A stretch of 64,000 nt of DNA from Sphaerosporella brunnea (taxonomy: Eukaryota; Ascomycota; Pezizomycetes; Pezizales; Pyronemataceae). Positions 21,544-32,519 of the stretch are shown piece after piece. The number at the start of each line of letters is the position of its first letter. The first letter of the stretch is position 1. The notes beneath the pieces were generated by a model. That model was not told the origin of the DNA and ran no database searches. It worked only from the letters and a program-made list of their open reading frames with translations. The DNA lies in assembly GCA_008704415.1 (NCBI GenBank), contig VXIS01000225.1, forward strand, positions 16,783-80,782, given 5' to 3'. The translations under genes were made by a program, and so were the position numbers.

Positions 21544-23097
21544 TTAATCCTCATCCTCTTCTTGTTCTCCCCGACAAACCACTCCACAAAACTTGATGAC
21601 CTTGAGCGCACTGTTCGGATCGAGCTCAAACTCTTCAATCATCTTCTGCATGGTCGCATTCCTAGCGAATTGAACTCCGATCTGATCCGTGCGCCCACCG
21701 TTCGACGTAGAGCCGAAGGGCTTGATATCGAGCGTCCGCAGCATCGGCAGAGTGCTGACCTTCCCGAGGATGTCGAGCAACCCCTGGATAGAAGACGCGA
21801 GTTTCAATCTGACCAGTTGCGAGCACTGGCGAAGCTGACGAACGCCGTCACAATCCAAACGCCAGCCCTTATAAGCGAGATCGAGCGACCTCAACGTGTC
21901 GCTGTGAAGCGACACCACCGTAAGAACTTCCGTGAGACCCAGGTCCCGGGGGGTAGCTGGGCCTCTCGAAGTGCAAAATTCCTCCAAGCCGGTGTAACTC
22001 CGGACGTAGCTGAGAAGCGTTCGGGTGACAGACCTAGGTGTGCAGAGTACCCTGAGCTTGATTGAAGCCGCCGAGAAGGCTCGCCAGAGTATGTCGGTAC
22101 TGCCGCTGTTCAAGGTGAAGCTGAAGACGGTGGGCTTGAAATCGAAAACCTGCAGGTTTCTGAGATGCGGCAACGCCCACGTGATTGCTAGTTGGTCGAT
22201 TCTGACGCCGGTCACTATGAGGGATACAAGATTGAGCGGCGGTCCGGCGCGGACTTGTTCACCTCGGAATGCATCTCCCAGGCTTGGAAAAAAAATTGTC
22301 TCGCCGGTGTGGATCTCCAGATACTCTAAGTCTGGCCTGCCTCCGATAGCGGCGTCGATGAGGTCGCGCATGCCCAACATTAACCTGACGGCTGGCCGGG
22401 GACCAAGAAAGTAATCGGGATGGAACCCGCGAGGTCCCGGCTCGAGCCTAACGGTGTATGATTTCAGGCCGGTAACTGTGTTTTTGATTATGGCAGGCGG
22501 CCACATGCAGGCTTTGCAGTGATACTCCATGTTTTTGACAACAGGGAGTGCTAGGATGGCATCGCGGATGGAGTTTTCGAACAACGACGGTTCCCTTGTT
22601 ATTTCATATCCATCGCCAATAGTAATCCTATCATCATCAGAATCAAAGGCGCTAAGTATTAGTAAGTACAAAAAAACAAAGGGTATTCCTTCACACCTCA
22701 CGGTCTCGCATTGTTGCATCGCAAGAATAACCGGAATCAGAAGCTTTCCATAGGCCGCCTGGGACCGTTCCCACAGCGGGAATTCCTCGGCAACGATGTG
22801 CAGCTCCTTGGTATAGCGAAGGGCGCGTGCGAAGTATTCGGGGTCCAGGAAAGCCCGCAGCTGTTCGAGCGTGGAACTATCGTGGAGGCGGATCACAATC
22901 CTTTCGAATAACCGTGGAGTTACAGTGCGGTGGAACAGCCAGCAGGTTCGAAAGACGGCACCAAGATCCCTCCGAGGCAGCTGTCGAAGCCACACCTGCG
23001 TCAGCTGGGCACACACAAGTCACTTGGAGGGCTCGAAGCTAACATAGCCGAATATCTGTTCTATAAGCTCGATAGGGAGCGTTTGGAGCGTAGCCAT
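21544..23097 (-). CDS. F-box protein with leucine-rich-repeat-like C-terminus
   Basis: Exons 23044-23097, 22697-22980 and 21544-22651 give 481 aa. Intron 1 (63 nt) removes an in-frame stop and joins LPIELIEQIFGY to LPRRDLGAVFRTCWLFHRTV, which together form a textbook F-box (residues about 7-40). Intron 2 is 45 nt with the perfect branch TACTAATAC; it is a multiple of three and free of stops, so retention would simply add 15 residues. The rest has irregular leucine-rich repeats (LRSLDLAYKG, LVRLKLASS, LPMLRTLDIK) usual for fungal F-box proteins. It probably recruits targets to an SCF ubiquitin ligase through Skp1; targets unknown. The acidic end EEDED closes the protein. It is transcribed toward the carboxylesterase. 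Confidence 0.85.
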
Positions 23098-23620
23098 GTC
23101 GACGACGATGACGACGACGACGAAATATAGCGATTCTGCGCGGATACGGAAAGCCCGAGATAGCTCGGTCTAGAGGGTAAATGGAAATGAATGAATATGG
23201 GGAGCTGTGTGTGGGGGGGGGGGGGGGTGGGGAGGGGTCGGAAGGCCGTGAGCTGGAGCTGGCGAAAACACGCACCCCGCTCCACTCGAGTGGAGGAGTG
23301 ACGCCGGATCGAAATGTGCACAAACCTGCAGGAAGTGCTTGGCTTGCTCCGACCACGACTCCAAGTGGCTTCCTGCAGACGAAAAAAACACGTTACGACG
23401 GATTTACACCCACCCAAGTGCAACGCCGCCCCCCACGAAAAAAAATCAACAAAACGATGAGGCGCGGCGGTGCAATGCGTAGTTTGTACTTTTGCAGAAG
23501 ATGCGGTTGGTCATACTGAACGCGTCAATCGCGGTTAACTACTCTCCTGCGCAGCTCTGCCGTCCTCATTTCGCGCTCGAGTATAACGATATGGCCAAAG
23601 CTGCTGCTCCAACACCCACG

Positions 23621-23701
23621 TCCGCCGTGGTGTAGTGGCTAGCATTTGTCGCTTTCATTCGAGAGTGCCGACAAGACCCGGGTTCAATTCCCGGCGGCGG
23701 A
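23621..23701 (+). tRNA. tRNA-Glu (UUC) with a 10-nt intron
   Basis: The third copy has acceptor arm TCCGCCG/CGGCGGA, A and B boxes as in the other two, and insertion TTCGAGAGTG after CTTTCA. The mature sequence is identical across the copies. Confidence 0.95.
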
Positions 23702-26507
23702 AGTTTCTTTTGTTGGCTGTCCTTCGGGTTTGCTCGTTTTGTGCCATTGCTTTTGTGGCCAAGTATTTATTTCTAAGAACTTCTCTAGAACAAGGACTGT
23801 AGAAGCTCTCCGGAGTCATCGCACCCAACACGGAAGATGGCCTATTTGCCGTCTTGCACCCCAACCAAGTAGCCATGTTTAGTGCTTGAGAGGTATCCGG
23901 GATATTGACTCCTGAAAGGACGCTCAATTTTTGACGGTGGCCTGTGCATGCCTGTCCCTCGTCCTTCTTGCTCACGCTGTCTGTCATTGCCGTGCGCTGG
24001 CGATTCTGCGGATGCAGTCGGGAATGTAACTGGCGCCACCAAGGGCACCTGGTATTGCCGATAACGCAAACACCCATCGGCTCGCAACGGCCGATCGATT
24101 TCATGATCCAGAGAGTCGGCGGCCGGCGGCTTTTGGGGGGTATGCCTATACTATATATACATTATGCATCAGAGGGAGGGAGGCATGAATTCTCCAGCCT
24201 TGATCACTAACTTCACTCTAGATCTGTTCTATCTGTGGCCGCAACGTAACTTCATTAACACTTTGCCGCGTGTTGCTTGATACGCATGCCCACCACATCC
24301 AGTGTTCTCAATAGCCAGCCCCAAAAGCACGGGCTGTCAGGCGGCTGCAAAAATGGGCCGGCTGGGCTTGCTCTTTGATAAGCCCGGTTACGAAGCTGGT
24401 TGTGGGTTAGGGAACCTGCCCAGCCATTATTCCAGGCCCCCCCCACGAAGTCCCCCATGCCAAACCAACACCACGTGATTTCTAAAACCACCCCCCTCCC
24501 AAAACAAAGCTGCCTCCGGACCAGCCCTCCCGGTAGTTCGCTACCCAATATGTAAAAATGGCGACGCTGATTGTATGAGTTACAGAGCAGGACGGCCAAG
24601 GCCCCGCACCGGGGGTGACAATAACCCGCCCACGACAATGTGGTGCTTGCTCACGTTCTGATCAGTGAGGCCCTCTCCGGGCAGCTGTCGGCGCAGAAGG
24701 AGTGGCACTGGATCCTCATCCTGGCGTGTGCGTTGCTCTGGGTGGTTGCTACAATTGGTGTGTCAATTTCGAAAACGTTCCGCAAACTGAACGAGGAAAG
24801 ATATGTATTCGAGCCCTGTGCCGGGTTGCAGATGACGGGAAATTCCGATCTATGCAAGCGTCGAATTGAATGTCTGAGTTTGTTGGCTGTTTTTCTCTTC
24901 TTTTTTTTTGTGGGTACGAGTCTTTTTTTGTACAAGACTTTTGTTTTGAGTTTTTTTGCGGTTTGCCACAGCAGTTAATGCATCCTACAAGCCCATTGAT
25001 AGCTTCCCACAGTGCTCCTGTTGCCTTCACATACGGTTTCCTGAGCGCTCAAACACCGCCAAAAGTTAACGCCCACTGCTCGGTATCATTCGTCTTCCTG
25101 CGAGTTAGTCAATGCAAAATGGGGAATATAGAACTACTAAGGAGTGGTATGGGACAGCGGTGGGGCGGCTGAGGCGTGTCTGGACGAGTTACCGTTGGGC
25201 GGCTAGTTGGCGGATAGCTAGAGCCGCAGGCGCCTGTTCTTCCACATTCGGTCTCCCACCACCCTTGTTTGGCCGGGAGGAGATGCCGGTTGGCGATGAC
25301 TTGAAGGCGGGCGCTGTGCTAAGCTGGTCTGAATAGAATAGAGCTTGCTTTATGGGCTCCATCACTCACCGTGATATATATATATATATTTTCTGAAATA
25401 AGGTCCTGCTGGCTGGTCAGCATTTATGAAACGCGAATCAGGTTGTTCAGCTTTCTTCATTCCGGGTCTGATGACATCCTGGGAGATTAGCTTAACCGTC
25501 AGTGGAACCGACTTGTGGGAAAGAGAAAGGCATGGAAACATGCGCTATAACGAAATTCCTGGAACAGACATGCGGAGAGAAATAAATCTTAGTTGCAATA
25601 TATCAGCCCTTCACAGTGCACATGCACCATCCGGCTAATGACTGATCTGCCACTAGAACACAAAAATGATGCGTGCGGATGAGAATTCAGAAGACTTTAT
25701 CTATCGCGGGATTTTGAGCACAATGATTTCGAATTTCTCCTTCGAGTAGGTTCAGCCATTTTCTGAAGTTGCATTTGTTTTTTTTCGTTATATGCCTGCC
25801 CGCCCCGAGTAATGAATTGCGTACCTCAAAGAACGTCATCTAATCTGGTCGGATTTTCATATCGAGGAGCCTTTCACAGGCGATTCTCGGGTAGTAGGCA
25901 AGACTACGGTAGCTTGACTAGAAGAGAAGAACCAGAAAGGCTTCAAGACGGAGGGGATTCGAGTTGAACGATGCAAGGAATGGGCCAAAATAGAAGATAT
26001 GAAAAAAAATTCCACCTTTTGAAGTTTTTGTTTTGTTTTAAAGCATACAGCGTACACGAGGACGTTAGTCCACGTGCCTCCTATCTTGCGAATCGGAGTG
26101 AGGCCAAAGGCCTATGACGGACATAAGAAACCTGATATCCTGTCCCCACGGTCTTACCCGTCTGTTGGGGCTCCCCATACAAAAGCAAATCGCACCATTA
26201 AACACACCCTAAATCAGTGGTATCAGCCCCCCAACGGGGCTTAACCCGTACGTCTTCCGATCTCGGTCTCGTCAAGGAATTTTAGCACGGCCGTCGTCAC
26301 CCCCACCTTTTGAAGTCACAAGTTTAACAGGCTGGCAACGGTATATCCGAGTGAGTTCTAGTGAAAGCTTGTCCCATCACCTCAACAGGGACCTTTGGAG
26401 CACGCCGGTATACCTTACCATCCAAACAAACGCGTGCCCTCGGGACCGACATCAAACACGCGAAGCGCTCTAAATCAAGGCCATTTCTTCCCCAGTCTGA
26501 GCCCACC
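23702..26507. other. Long intergenic stretch with repeat debris
   Basis: No supported gene. A left end of the hAT MITE family (CAGTGTTCTCAATAGCC) starts at 24300. A TA dinucleotide run lies at 25373-25388. A copy of the dispersed repeat shared with about 590-685 is at 25737-25815. An open frame at 24640-24978 encodes hydrophobic sequence but lacks an ATG. Confidence 0.5.
24300..24450. repeat. Decayed copy of the CAGTGTTCC..AATAGCC hAT MITE family (left end)
   Basis: The left terminus matches that of the intact element at 37541 with a few changes, and the following GC-rich sequence (GCCC/GGGC words) is also alike. No right end or target duplication was found, so the right limit is approximate. 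Confidence 0.45.
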
Positions 26508-27602
26508 ATGAGAACGCCCCGAAAGCTGTCTTTCGACTCGACATCAACCAGCAGCGACTTCGAACTCTCGCTGACCTCACCCGAAATCACTGCCTCTCCC
26601 CCGCCTCTTAACCCAGAATGGAAGCCCGAGGCCGTCGACACAGAGATGGTCGAATTTGTCCACATGCGGCGTCGAGCGCAAAAACGTATGTCCCTATACC
26701 TTCCATCTGGCACGGCTAGCTACGATATGTTGACTATTGGCGCCCACAAAGTTCTGGCCGCCGGCACCTCTGACTCTGGGAAAGACGATTTCTCTGATTT
26801 TCTTGGAGTTGGACTCGACTCTATAGAGATAGAGGAGGTTTGGACAGAGGAAATGGTGGAGTTGTGGGGTGATATCGTGCAGGCTGAAGGAAATGCTGCC
26901 GAGAAGGAGGCGATAAATGCTGCGATTGCCGAGTTCCAGGGAGCAAAAATCAAGGACCAGGTCGTTGGGAAGGTTGCGCCCCGGGAGACTCGAACCGGAT
27001 TGGCGCCCAAGAGGAAGAGGGGTAGACCACCGAAAAAAACCCAGGCTTGCGACCGTGTTCCTAAGAACCGTCACTCGATCACCACAGCCCAGCAGTCAGA
27101 CCACAAGGGAAAGAGGGGCGTCGAGTGCTTGCGGGGGTTTATTCCAACTAGCACATACCCGAGCTGCGAAAATCCCCTCCTCGAGAATCATGAGGGTAAA
27201 GCAGGGGATGCTCAGGACGACAGCCTAGAGAGACTCACTGGCACTGAATACCTCAAGCTTGAAGGAACCGGAGACCCACAGCGCCGCCAACGAGTTACTC
27301 ATCACTCGGATCCGAACCCAAAACCAGCGGTTAGAACCGCCGAAGAAGAAATCCAGGAGATCGTGTCTCGGGCCCGCTCTGCCTGCGATTCGAGCCGTCG
27401 TCGTCGGAAGCCCGGTGCCAGGGTCCCCTCCCTCGATAAGTGGGATAAATACGTCCCCAGTGGCCCTTCTGCCCCTCCCAGGTCGGGACGACGCAGTGTT
27501 AAGCTTGGGTCTCTTGGGATGACGTTGGAGCAGCAGATGCAGGAAATAGCAGCTCAGGCGGAGAGGGAAGCAAAGATGCTTGGTGTTGCTGTCAAAAAAT
27601 AG
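26508..27602 (+). CDS. AT-hook protein, probably nuclear, function unknown
   Basis: A single open frame of 364 aa starts at the first in-frame ATG in a strong context (CCCACCATGA). The frame stays open 49 codons upstream without another ATG. Near the middle, KRKRGRPPKK is a clear AT-hook, the minor-groove DNA-binding motif built around RGRP, and further basic clusters (KRSKSR-like upstream, SSRRRRKPGAR downstream) would serve as nuclear localisation signals. The N-terminal third is Ser/Thr- and acid-rich. The C-terminus carries two short heptad-like stretches (EEEIQEIVSRARSA, EQQMQEIAAQAEREAKM) that may form helices. I do not recognise another domain. Chromatin binding is inferred from the hook only. 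Confidence 0.68.
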   Translation: MRTPRKLSFDSTSTSSDFELSLTSPEITASPPPLNPEWKPEAVDTEMVEFVHMRRRAQKRMSLYLPSGTASYDMLTIGAHKVLAAGTSDSGKDDFSDFLGVGLDSIEIEEVWTEEMVELWGDIVQAEGNAAEKEAINAAIAEFQGAKIKDQVVGKVAPRETRTGLAPKRKRGRPPKKTQACDRVPKNRHSITTAQQSDHKGKRGVECLRGFIPTSTYPSCENPLLENHEGKAGDAQDDSLERLTGTEYLKLEGTGDPQRRQRVTHHSDPNPKPAVRTAEEEIQEIVSRARSACDSSRRRRKPGARVPSLDKWDKYVPSGPSAPPRSGRRSVKLGSLGMTLEQQMQEIAAQAEREAKMLGVAVKK

Positions 27603-27979
27603 TCTGTTTTAGAGTACCTACATACCTCATACATACAAGCTTGCAAACGAACCAGGTTGTTAGCCAACGGGTTTTGATACATACACACAGAATTGATTGA
27701 TCGTTGGAATATGTTCCGACCCACTTGGGAAGTGGTCAAGAGGGTTACCCCCGTCGAAAGCAGGTCGTGGTGGTTGTAGTGTTGCCCATGACCTGTGACT
27801 GGTTGGCAACGCTTGACTTTGTACACTGACTTCTGACCAAAAATGCGTGACTTAAGTTATAACTTTGTTCGTGACTGCCGTTCATAAGTCTGAATAGAGT
27901 TCCCCACCATGGAAAGCGAGGGCGCAGGCCTGAGCAGCCGTGACGGTGATGCTAATGAGACTGCAAGCCGCAGCGTACA

Positions 27980-28399
27980 GTGGGAAGTTTGTGTCTTCTG
28001 GAGAGAGCTTCTCTTGGTCAGTCTGTTATTGTCAGTCTGAAGCGACGCTGCCTGAATGATGAGGAGCCAGAAGACAATGGAGAAGCGCATTTTCGAACTA
28101 GACCAAGTGGTATTCCGTTAAGGAAACGAAATTTCCGCCACCTTCTTGCTTTGTTTATTCTGTTATCCAACGTTGCTGAGCGAATTGTGGAAAACACATA
28201 TTTCCCTCAGCTTCTGGTTCCAACGGTGAAAGAACAACTTATTGGACGGAATACAATTGGCCGTGACATCGTTAAGCTGTGGCATAGCAATCGTGAGGAC
28301 CTGAAATTTCATCTTGGACGGCACATTGCCTCCAGCGGTATGATTAGCCTTACCCTTGTGCAGGTTGTCGATGCGCGATGGCTGCTGAGTGATGGCTAA
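27980..28399 (+). pseudogene. hAT transposase N-terminal relic
   Basis: The frame reads NFRHLLALFILLSNVAERIV followed by ENTYFPQLL, then NTIGRDIVKLWHSNREDLK and IASSGMISLTL. This order (F+.LL...I, VEN.YF..LL, NTI..D, IS.TLD.W) is the helical region after the BED finger in fungal hAT transposases. The expected aspartate-tryptophan after SLTL is lost by a frame change, and no further transposase sequence follows. No terminal repeats were found around it. Confidence 0.45.
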
Positions 28400-28484
28400 A
28401 ACCTTGCAGAAAAAATAGGTTGTCGGAGTAGGCCTTACAACATTGAGTGTTTATAGGTCCGACTGCTTTCAACCTCATATCAAA

Positions 28485-28571
28485 AAGCCCCCATGGCCCA
28501 GTGGTATAAACTGCCGGGTAGGACTGGTACCCCTTCACAGCTGGGGTGCCCCGATTCAAGTCCTGGGGCTT
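28485..28571 (+). other. tRNA-like sequence with A and B boxes (possible SINE head or tRNA pseudogene)
   Basis: AAGCCCC and GGGGCTT pair over 7 bp. TGGCCCAGTGG fits an A box and GATTCAAGTCC fits a B box. The T-arm does not pair, and the best anticodon-like stem (GGGTA/TACCC) has a loop with G instead of the invariant U33. It is therefore unlikely to be a working tRNA. Confidence 0.4.
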
Positions 28572-30474
28572 CCTCGCCGCCTTCTACACGCCTGGGAGCG
28601 CAAGGTTTTTGCTGCTCTCCCCTTTGCGTAGATTTTGTTGCCTAAGCGCGTGGACTTTTTTATTAATTTTCTTATGCATTTCTTTTATTTTCTTTGTCGC
28701 TTGGTTGAGAGGGGAGGTGTGGAGTTGAATGGTGGGTTACTGAGCAGGCGGGAGTGGACAGAGTGAGAATGCATGACCGCACTCCTCACGCTTGCCCATT
28801 AGAAGAAAGACCACACGGTGTGCAGTCATTAGTACAGCGCCACTTAAAGTAAAGTCATATGTACGTTGCAGTCAGGGCGTATGTGTGTGAAACACGGCGC
28901 AGTTGCTTTCATTCAGTGTCGTCGATATGGCTCCGCTCCAGAATGATAGAGCTGTGCAGTTGGTCGGAAATTCAGGGTTGAGCTCATACAGACAATAAAC
29001 TTGATCAAAAACAAGAAAAACAGAGAAAAGCAGTCTAGCGAGTGAAACCTTATTTCTGATCTATGTTCTCCTGTGCTTAATGCCAGCTTTGAAATTACGA
29101 GTGCTCACCAGTGAAGCGGCTCGGCCGTGCATACCGAGACTCATGACTCTTGAGACCAACACCGACAGTGATAAACAGCCCGCTGGGCTTTGACTGCAGC
29201 TGACGCAGCCACCCAGCCGTTGGCTATTGAGAACTCTTCCTGGATCTCTGCGAGTTATCTGGAGGAAAACGGAGCCGGACTTCAGAGAACGCCAGCTTTC
29301 GACTAACTGCTCACCGCAAACGGTCGCAAACGGTCATGTGCCTTGTTTTACTCTATCGATGGAATCCACACGCCATCGATGTTCTGATTGCGGTGTATAA
29401 CAAGCTGTTATACTAGTCAGCGCGTCTCCCGACCACAAGCAGGTCCCCGACTGCAAAGAAATTCTTTTCGACAAATCTGACAGGGAGAAGATCTTGAGCG
29501 CGAAAATTTATGTGGTTTGTGGAAGACCGGTTCCGCCAGGGTGCGCTCGTGCCGGGTGCCTCACTATCGGACGATGCGAACAGCCACGGTATCTACGGCG
29601 GCCCGATTTTACTCGGCGCAGTCTCGTCCAGTTCCTATGGAGAAGGCTGTTTACAATCCCTCTATCTACCCGGCGCACAGGGGGGCTTGGAAGATAACGT
29701 CAGACAGGCGGAAAAGAGGCTGAGAATTTTTCACTATTCTGGGTTCGCGATCAACACCGAAATGTTGGAATCAGATAAGCGGGGAGATCAAACACATAGT
29801 AAACTGCTGCTCGTTTGTGTCTGTAGGCCACCACCATATCTATCTCGCATAGTTCTCCAGTGAGGCGGTGGTTGAGTAGAGAAGAAATATAGAAATAGAA
29901 AGTGCGCCTGTTGTCAGGTGAAGGTCACGGGTGTCGACTTTCTATGGCTTCCCTCAACTGCGGCGACCCACCAATCCAGATCAGAAGTAGAACTTTACTT
30001 TCCTGCAAACGGCAACGAGAAACGAGGAGTTAAAAGGCCATTTTCAGTGGCGATCATTTGTTCTTAAAAAGAAAAGTCAACCGGGGGCCCAAAAAGCCGG
30101 GCGTGGTGGCTGTTGTTTGGTTTAGCCAGGCTGTCTAAACTGACGACGGGCGGGCTGCTTAATATATATATAAGAGAGCCAGCCGCTAGAGTTTTGGCTT
30201 TTGGGGCTGGCTATTGACAACACTGCCGGCGACAGACCAGACTTCTGCTGGAACCCCGACCCTACTGACGGATGGGGTCAAAAAAGAGGCCGCTCACATC
30301 ACATATCCACCTCTACGGTGTGAAAGCCAAGAGAGGTAGCGATGAATGGGTCATCTACAATCGGCGGAGCAACGAGATATGTGGTATTTACATCGATTGA
30401 AAGTGGTTTATTTGTACTGAAACATGCCAGCGAAGCAGCCGGCCAGCGAACTGCCTAGTACCCCCTCGAGGTCT
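28572..30474. other. Intergenic, no supported gene
   Basis: No gene recognised. Sequence at about 30085-30165 (CCCAAAAAGCCGGGCG... GACGACGGGCGGGCTG) is a partial copy of the hAT MITE family seen intact at 37541-37838. A probable right-end fragment (GGCTATTGAGAAC) is near 29223. Confidence 0.5.
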
Positions 30475-30813
30475 CTACCTAGCGGGCCTGCAAACCTCGC
30501 GCCTCTCCATCTCCTGCGGCTCAAAGGTAAGAAGATTACCGCCGCCAGTGGCCCTAGTCGAAACGAAGTCGACGTTCTCGCCGCACACTGGGCAGAACGC
30601 ATCGCCGGGAAACTGGTTCTTCAGGTAGTGGTCGCGGAAGCACTGGTAGTGAGCCTTTTCATGGCCGCAGGGCCACAGCGTGCAGGTCGAGTCCATGACG
30701 TGCGAAAGGGAGCGTTTGCAGAAAACGCACTTGTTGGACTGGTCGGTTTCGCGGAAGGTGAGGCGGCGCCCGAGATTGCGCAGGGACTTGCCGATGTCGG
30801 AAACGTTGGACAT
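30475..30813 (-). CDS. Small RING-like zinc-finger protein
   Basis: This is a 112-aa single-exon frame, ATG at 30813. Ligands appear in RING order: CVFC at residues 29-32, then PCGHEKAHYQC and FCPVC. The first part MSNVSDIGKSLRNLGRRL is amphipathic and basic. After the RING comes STRATGGG, which is also found in the neighbouring paralogue. A C-x-x-C, C-x-H, C-x-x-C arrangement of this kind would bind two zinc ions and often serves as an E3 ubiquitin ligase domain; activity here is an inference. The protein is otherwise short and has no membrane segment. Its damaged sister lies 510 bp upstream on the same strand, so the pair arose by tandem duplication. Confidence 0.78.
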   Translation of the reverse strand: MSNVSDIGKSLRNLGRRLTFRETDQSNKCVFCKRSLSHVMDSTCTLWPCGHEKAHYQCFRDHYLKNQFPGDAFCPVCGENVDFVSTRATGGGNLLTFEPQEMERREVCRPAR

Positions 30814-31322
30814 TGCGTGTTTGTGCAGTCGGTTGAGCTGGAATGTGATGTCGGTGTTGTGGAGTTGTTGTGAAGGCGTCGCGGTCTGGAGAGCTTGTGA
30901 AGGGCGGCACCGACGGGTGGTGGTAGAGGTATACTAAGGTAACTTAAAGAACTAAAAGAAAGTTCGGTATTATTTTTCAGTTTTTGGGGGTGCAACTGGG
31001 TCCGAGTGCTGGTCAGTGAGTATTGAAATCACCCGAGGCGCACACAGTATTAATACTCTGACCTTGATGATATTCATGAACCGAGTTACGTGTTGTAGGC
31101 CGAGTTACATGTTGTAGACCGAGTTACATGTTGTAGACCGCGTTTTTGACCATGACACACGACTATTTTTATATCGTGTTGGGAAATTGAACAACGAAAT
31201 TTGAATAGACAGTTACAGTATTCAAAAAGACAGCACATCACGCACTCGAATCGAAAGATTGTCAGTCCTGCACACCCTCCACAAAAATTCCACTACCTAG
31301 TCGCCCTCAAAGCCCATCTCCT

Positions 31323-31905
31323 TTACAAGTCCTGTCCGGCTATCATGCATTCCATGCCACCGCCTGTGGCTCTGGTGATAACATTCTGAACACGGTCATC
31401 AGCACTGTGAGAATCGACCCTGCACTCATGACAAAAGGGTCGGGTGCGATCCATCTTTGCTAGATGTTCCCGGCTGTAGCACTCATAGTGTACACTGTCA
31501 TGTCCACAGGGAGTCAGTTTTGCTGCCGAATCGACCAATTTGGTCAAGGAGTGCCTACAGAGGATTCATCTGCTATTTGTCTAGCCCGAGACGATCCAAG
31601 AGCCTTTTAAATTTCCCAGTATTCCACATTCAGTAATTTTAACTGGAAAGCTGTGGGGATGGAAGGTGCTGGCGCTGGTGGTGGTGGACAAACGTACAGT
31701 CTGTAGCGAAAGTGAAGATTCGTAGGCAGAGGAACTTTGGTTCATGTTGGAGAGCGGTTTCTATATGGCTTTGTATGGATGATACCGGTGAACCGCCATT
31801 CCTGGTGAAATCCCGGAAGTTATCAGGACGGCGGCAGAGCAGGATGCGGCCAAGCTTGCGACAGCTCTTTCCGACACCGGGAAGTTTTCGAGGAGTTCTG
31901 GACAT
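31323..31905 (-). pseudogene. RING-like paralogue with a stop codon at its first zinc cysteine
   Basis: Exon 1 (from ATG 31905) encodes GVGKSCRKLGRILLCRR, matching the start of the intact gene at 30475-30813. After an intron of uncertain ends, the second part reads ILCRHSLTKLVDSAAKL, PCGHDSVHYEC, FCHEC and TRATGGG, collinear with the paralogue. The codon aligned with the first cysteine of CVFC is TGA (plus-strand 31566-31568) directly before ILC, a one-base change from TGT/TGC. With the stop, translation would end before the RING. An upstream acceptor giving another frame was not found, so I call it a pseudogene. Confidence 0.65.
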
Positions 31906-32519
31906 GCTGAAAAGCCGAACAGGTGGAAAAGCGCCCCTTAACTATCATGGGAATGGCTGCAGGTTTGGATTCTTTGTGCACTCGTTAACCGTGACCTTGA
32001 GAAGCCGAATAGAGCTCTCTGACAAGTTATTACCTATCCATTAAGAGTATATACGTACTTAAGTAGTTACACTGTTGTAAAAAGACCCCGATTATTGCTA
32101 TATACTGATAATGGACATTAGCGGTACCCCTGAGCACGTGGCAACCCGCACAAAGGGCATTGTGGAACTGGATCCAGCTTCCAGCAGCAACAAACGGAGT
32201 CGGAGTGAGAATTGGCAGCGGTAACCTGGCATAATAGGGCCCAGCTAGCCGCGGGTCACTTGGAATTGACAGCGTTTCTGGATCCATCAATGTTGATGGA
32301 TCTATCAAAAGTACTGATATCTAATGAATACCGAGGAAACAATTGAATTTCAAATTGCAAATATCAATCTTGAAGAAAAATCAAAAATACCTCAGCCTTA
32401 TTATACCCCGCTAGCTCTTCATCATCTCAAAATCGCAAAAAAATAAAAAATAACCCATCACCACCGCAGCTAAAACAACCCTAACAGCCCGAAAAGCGCC
32501 TGCCCAATCGATACCATCC
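31906..32519. other. Intergenic, no supported gene
   Basis: AT-rich sequence around 32320-32450 lies between the RING pair and the next small gene. Nothing recognised. Confidence 0.5.

Noticed and set aside
24640..24978. Hydrophobic 112-codon open frame
   Set aside because: It begins with GTG. The nearby ATG (24638) is in another frame that stops at once. The hydrophobicity comes from T-rich runs.
31566..31568. TGA read as selenocysteine in the RING paralogue
   Set aside because: Fungi of this group lack a selenocysteine system and no SECIS-like element was sought or expected; nonsense mutation is simpler.
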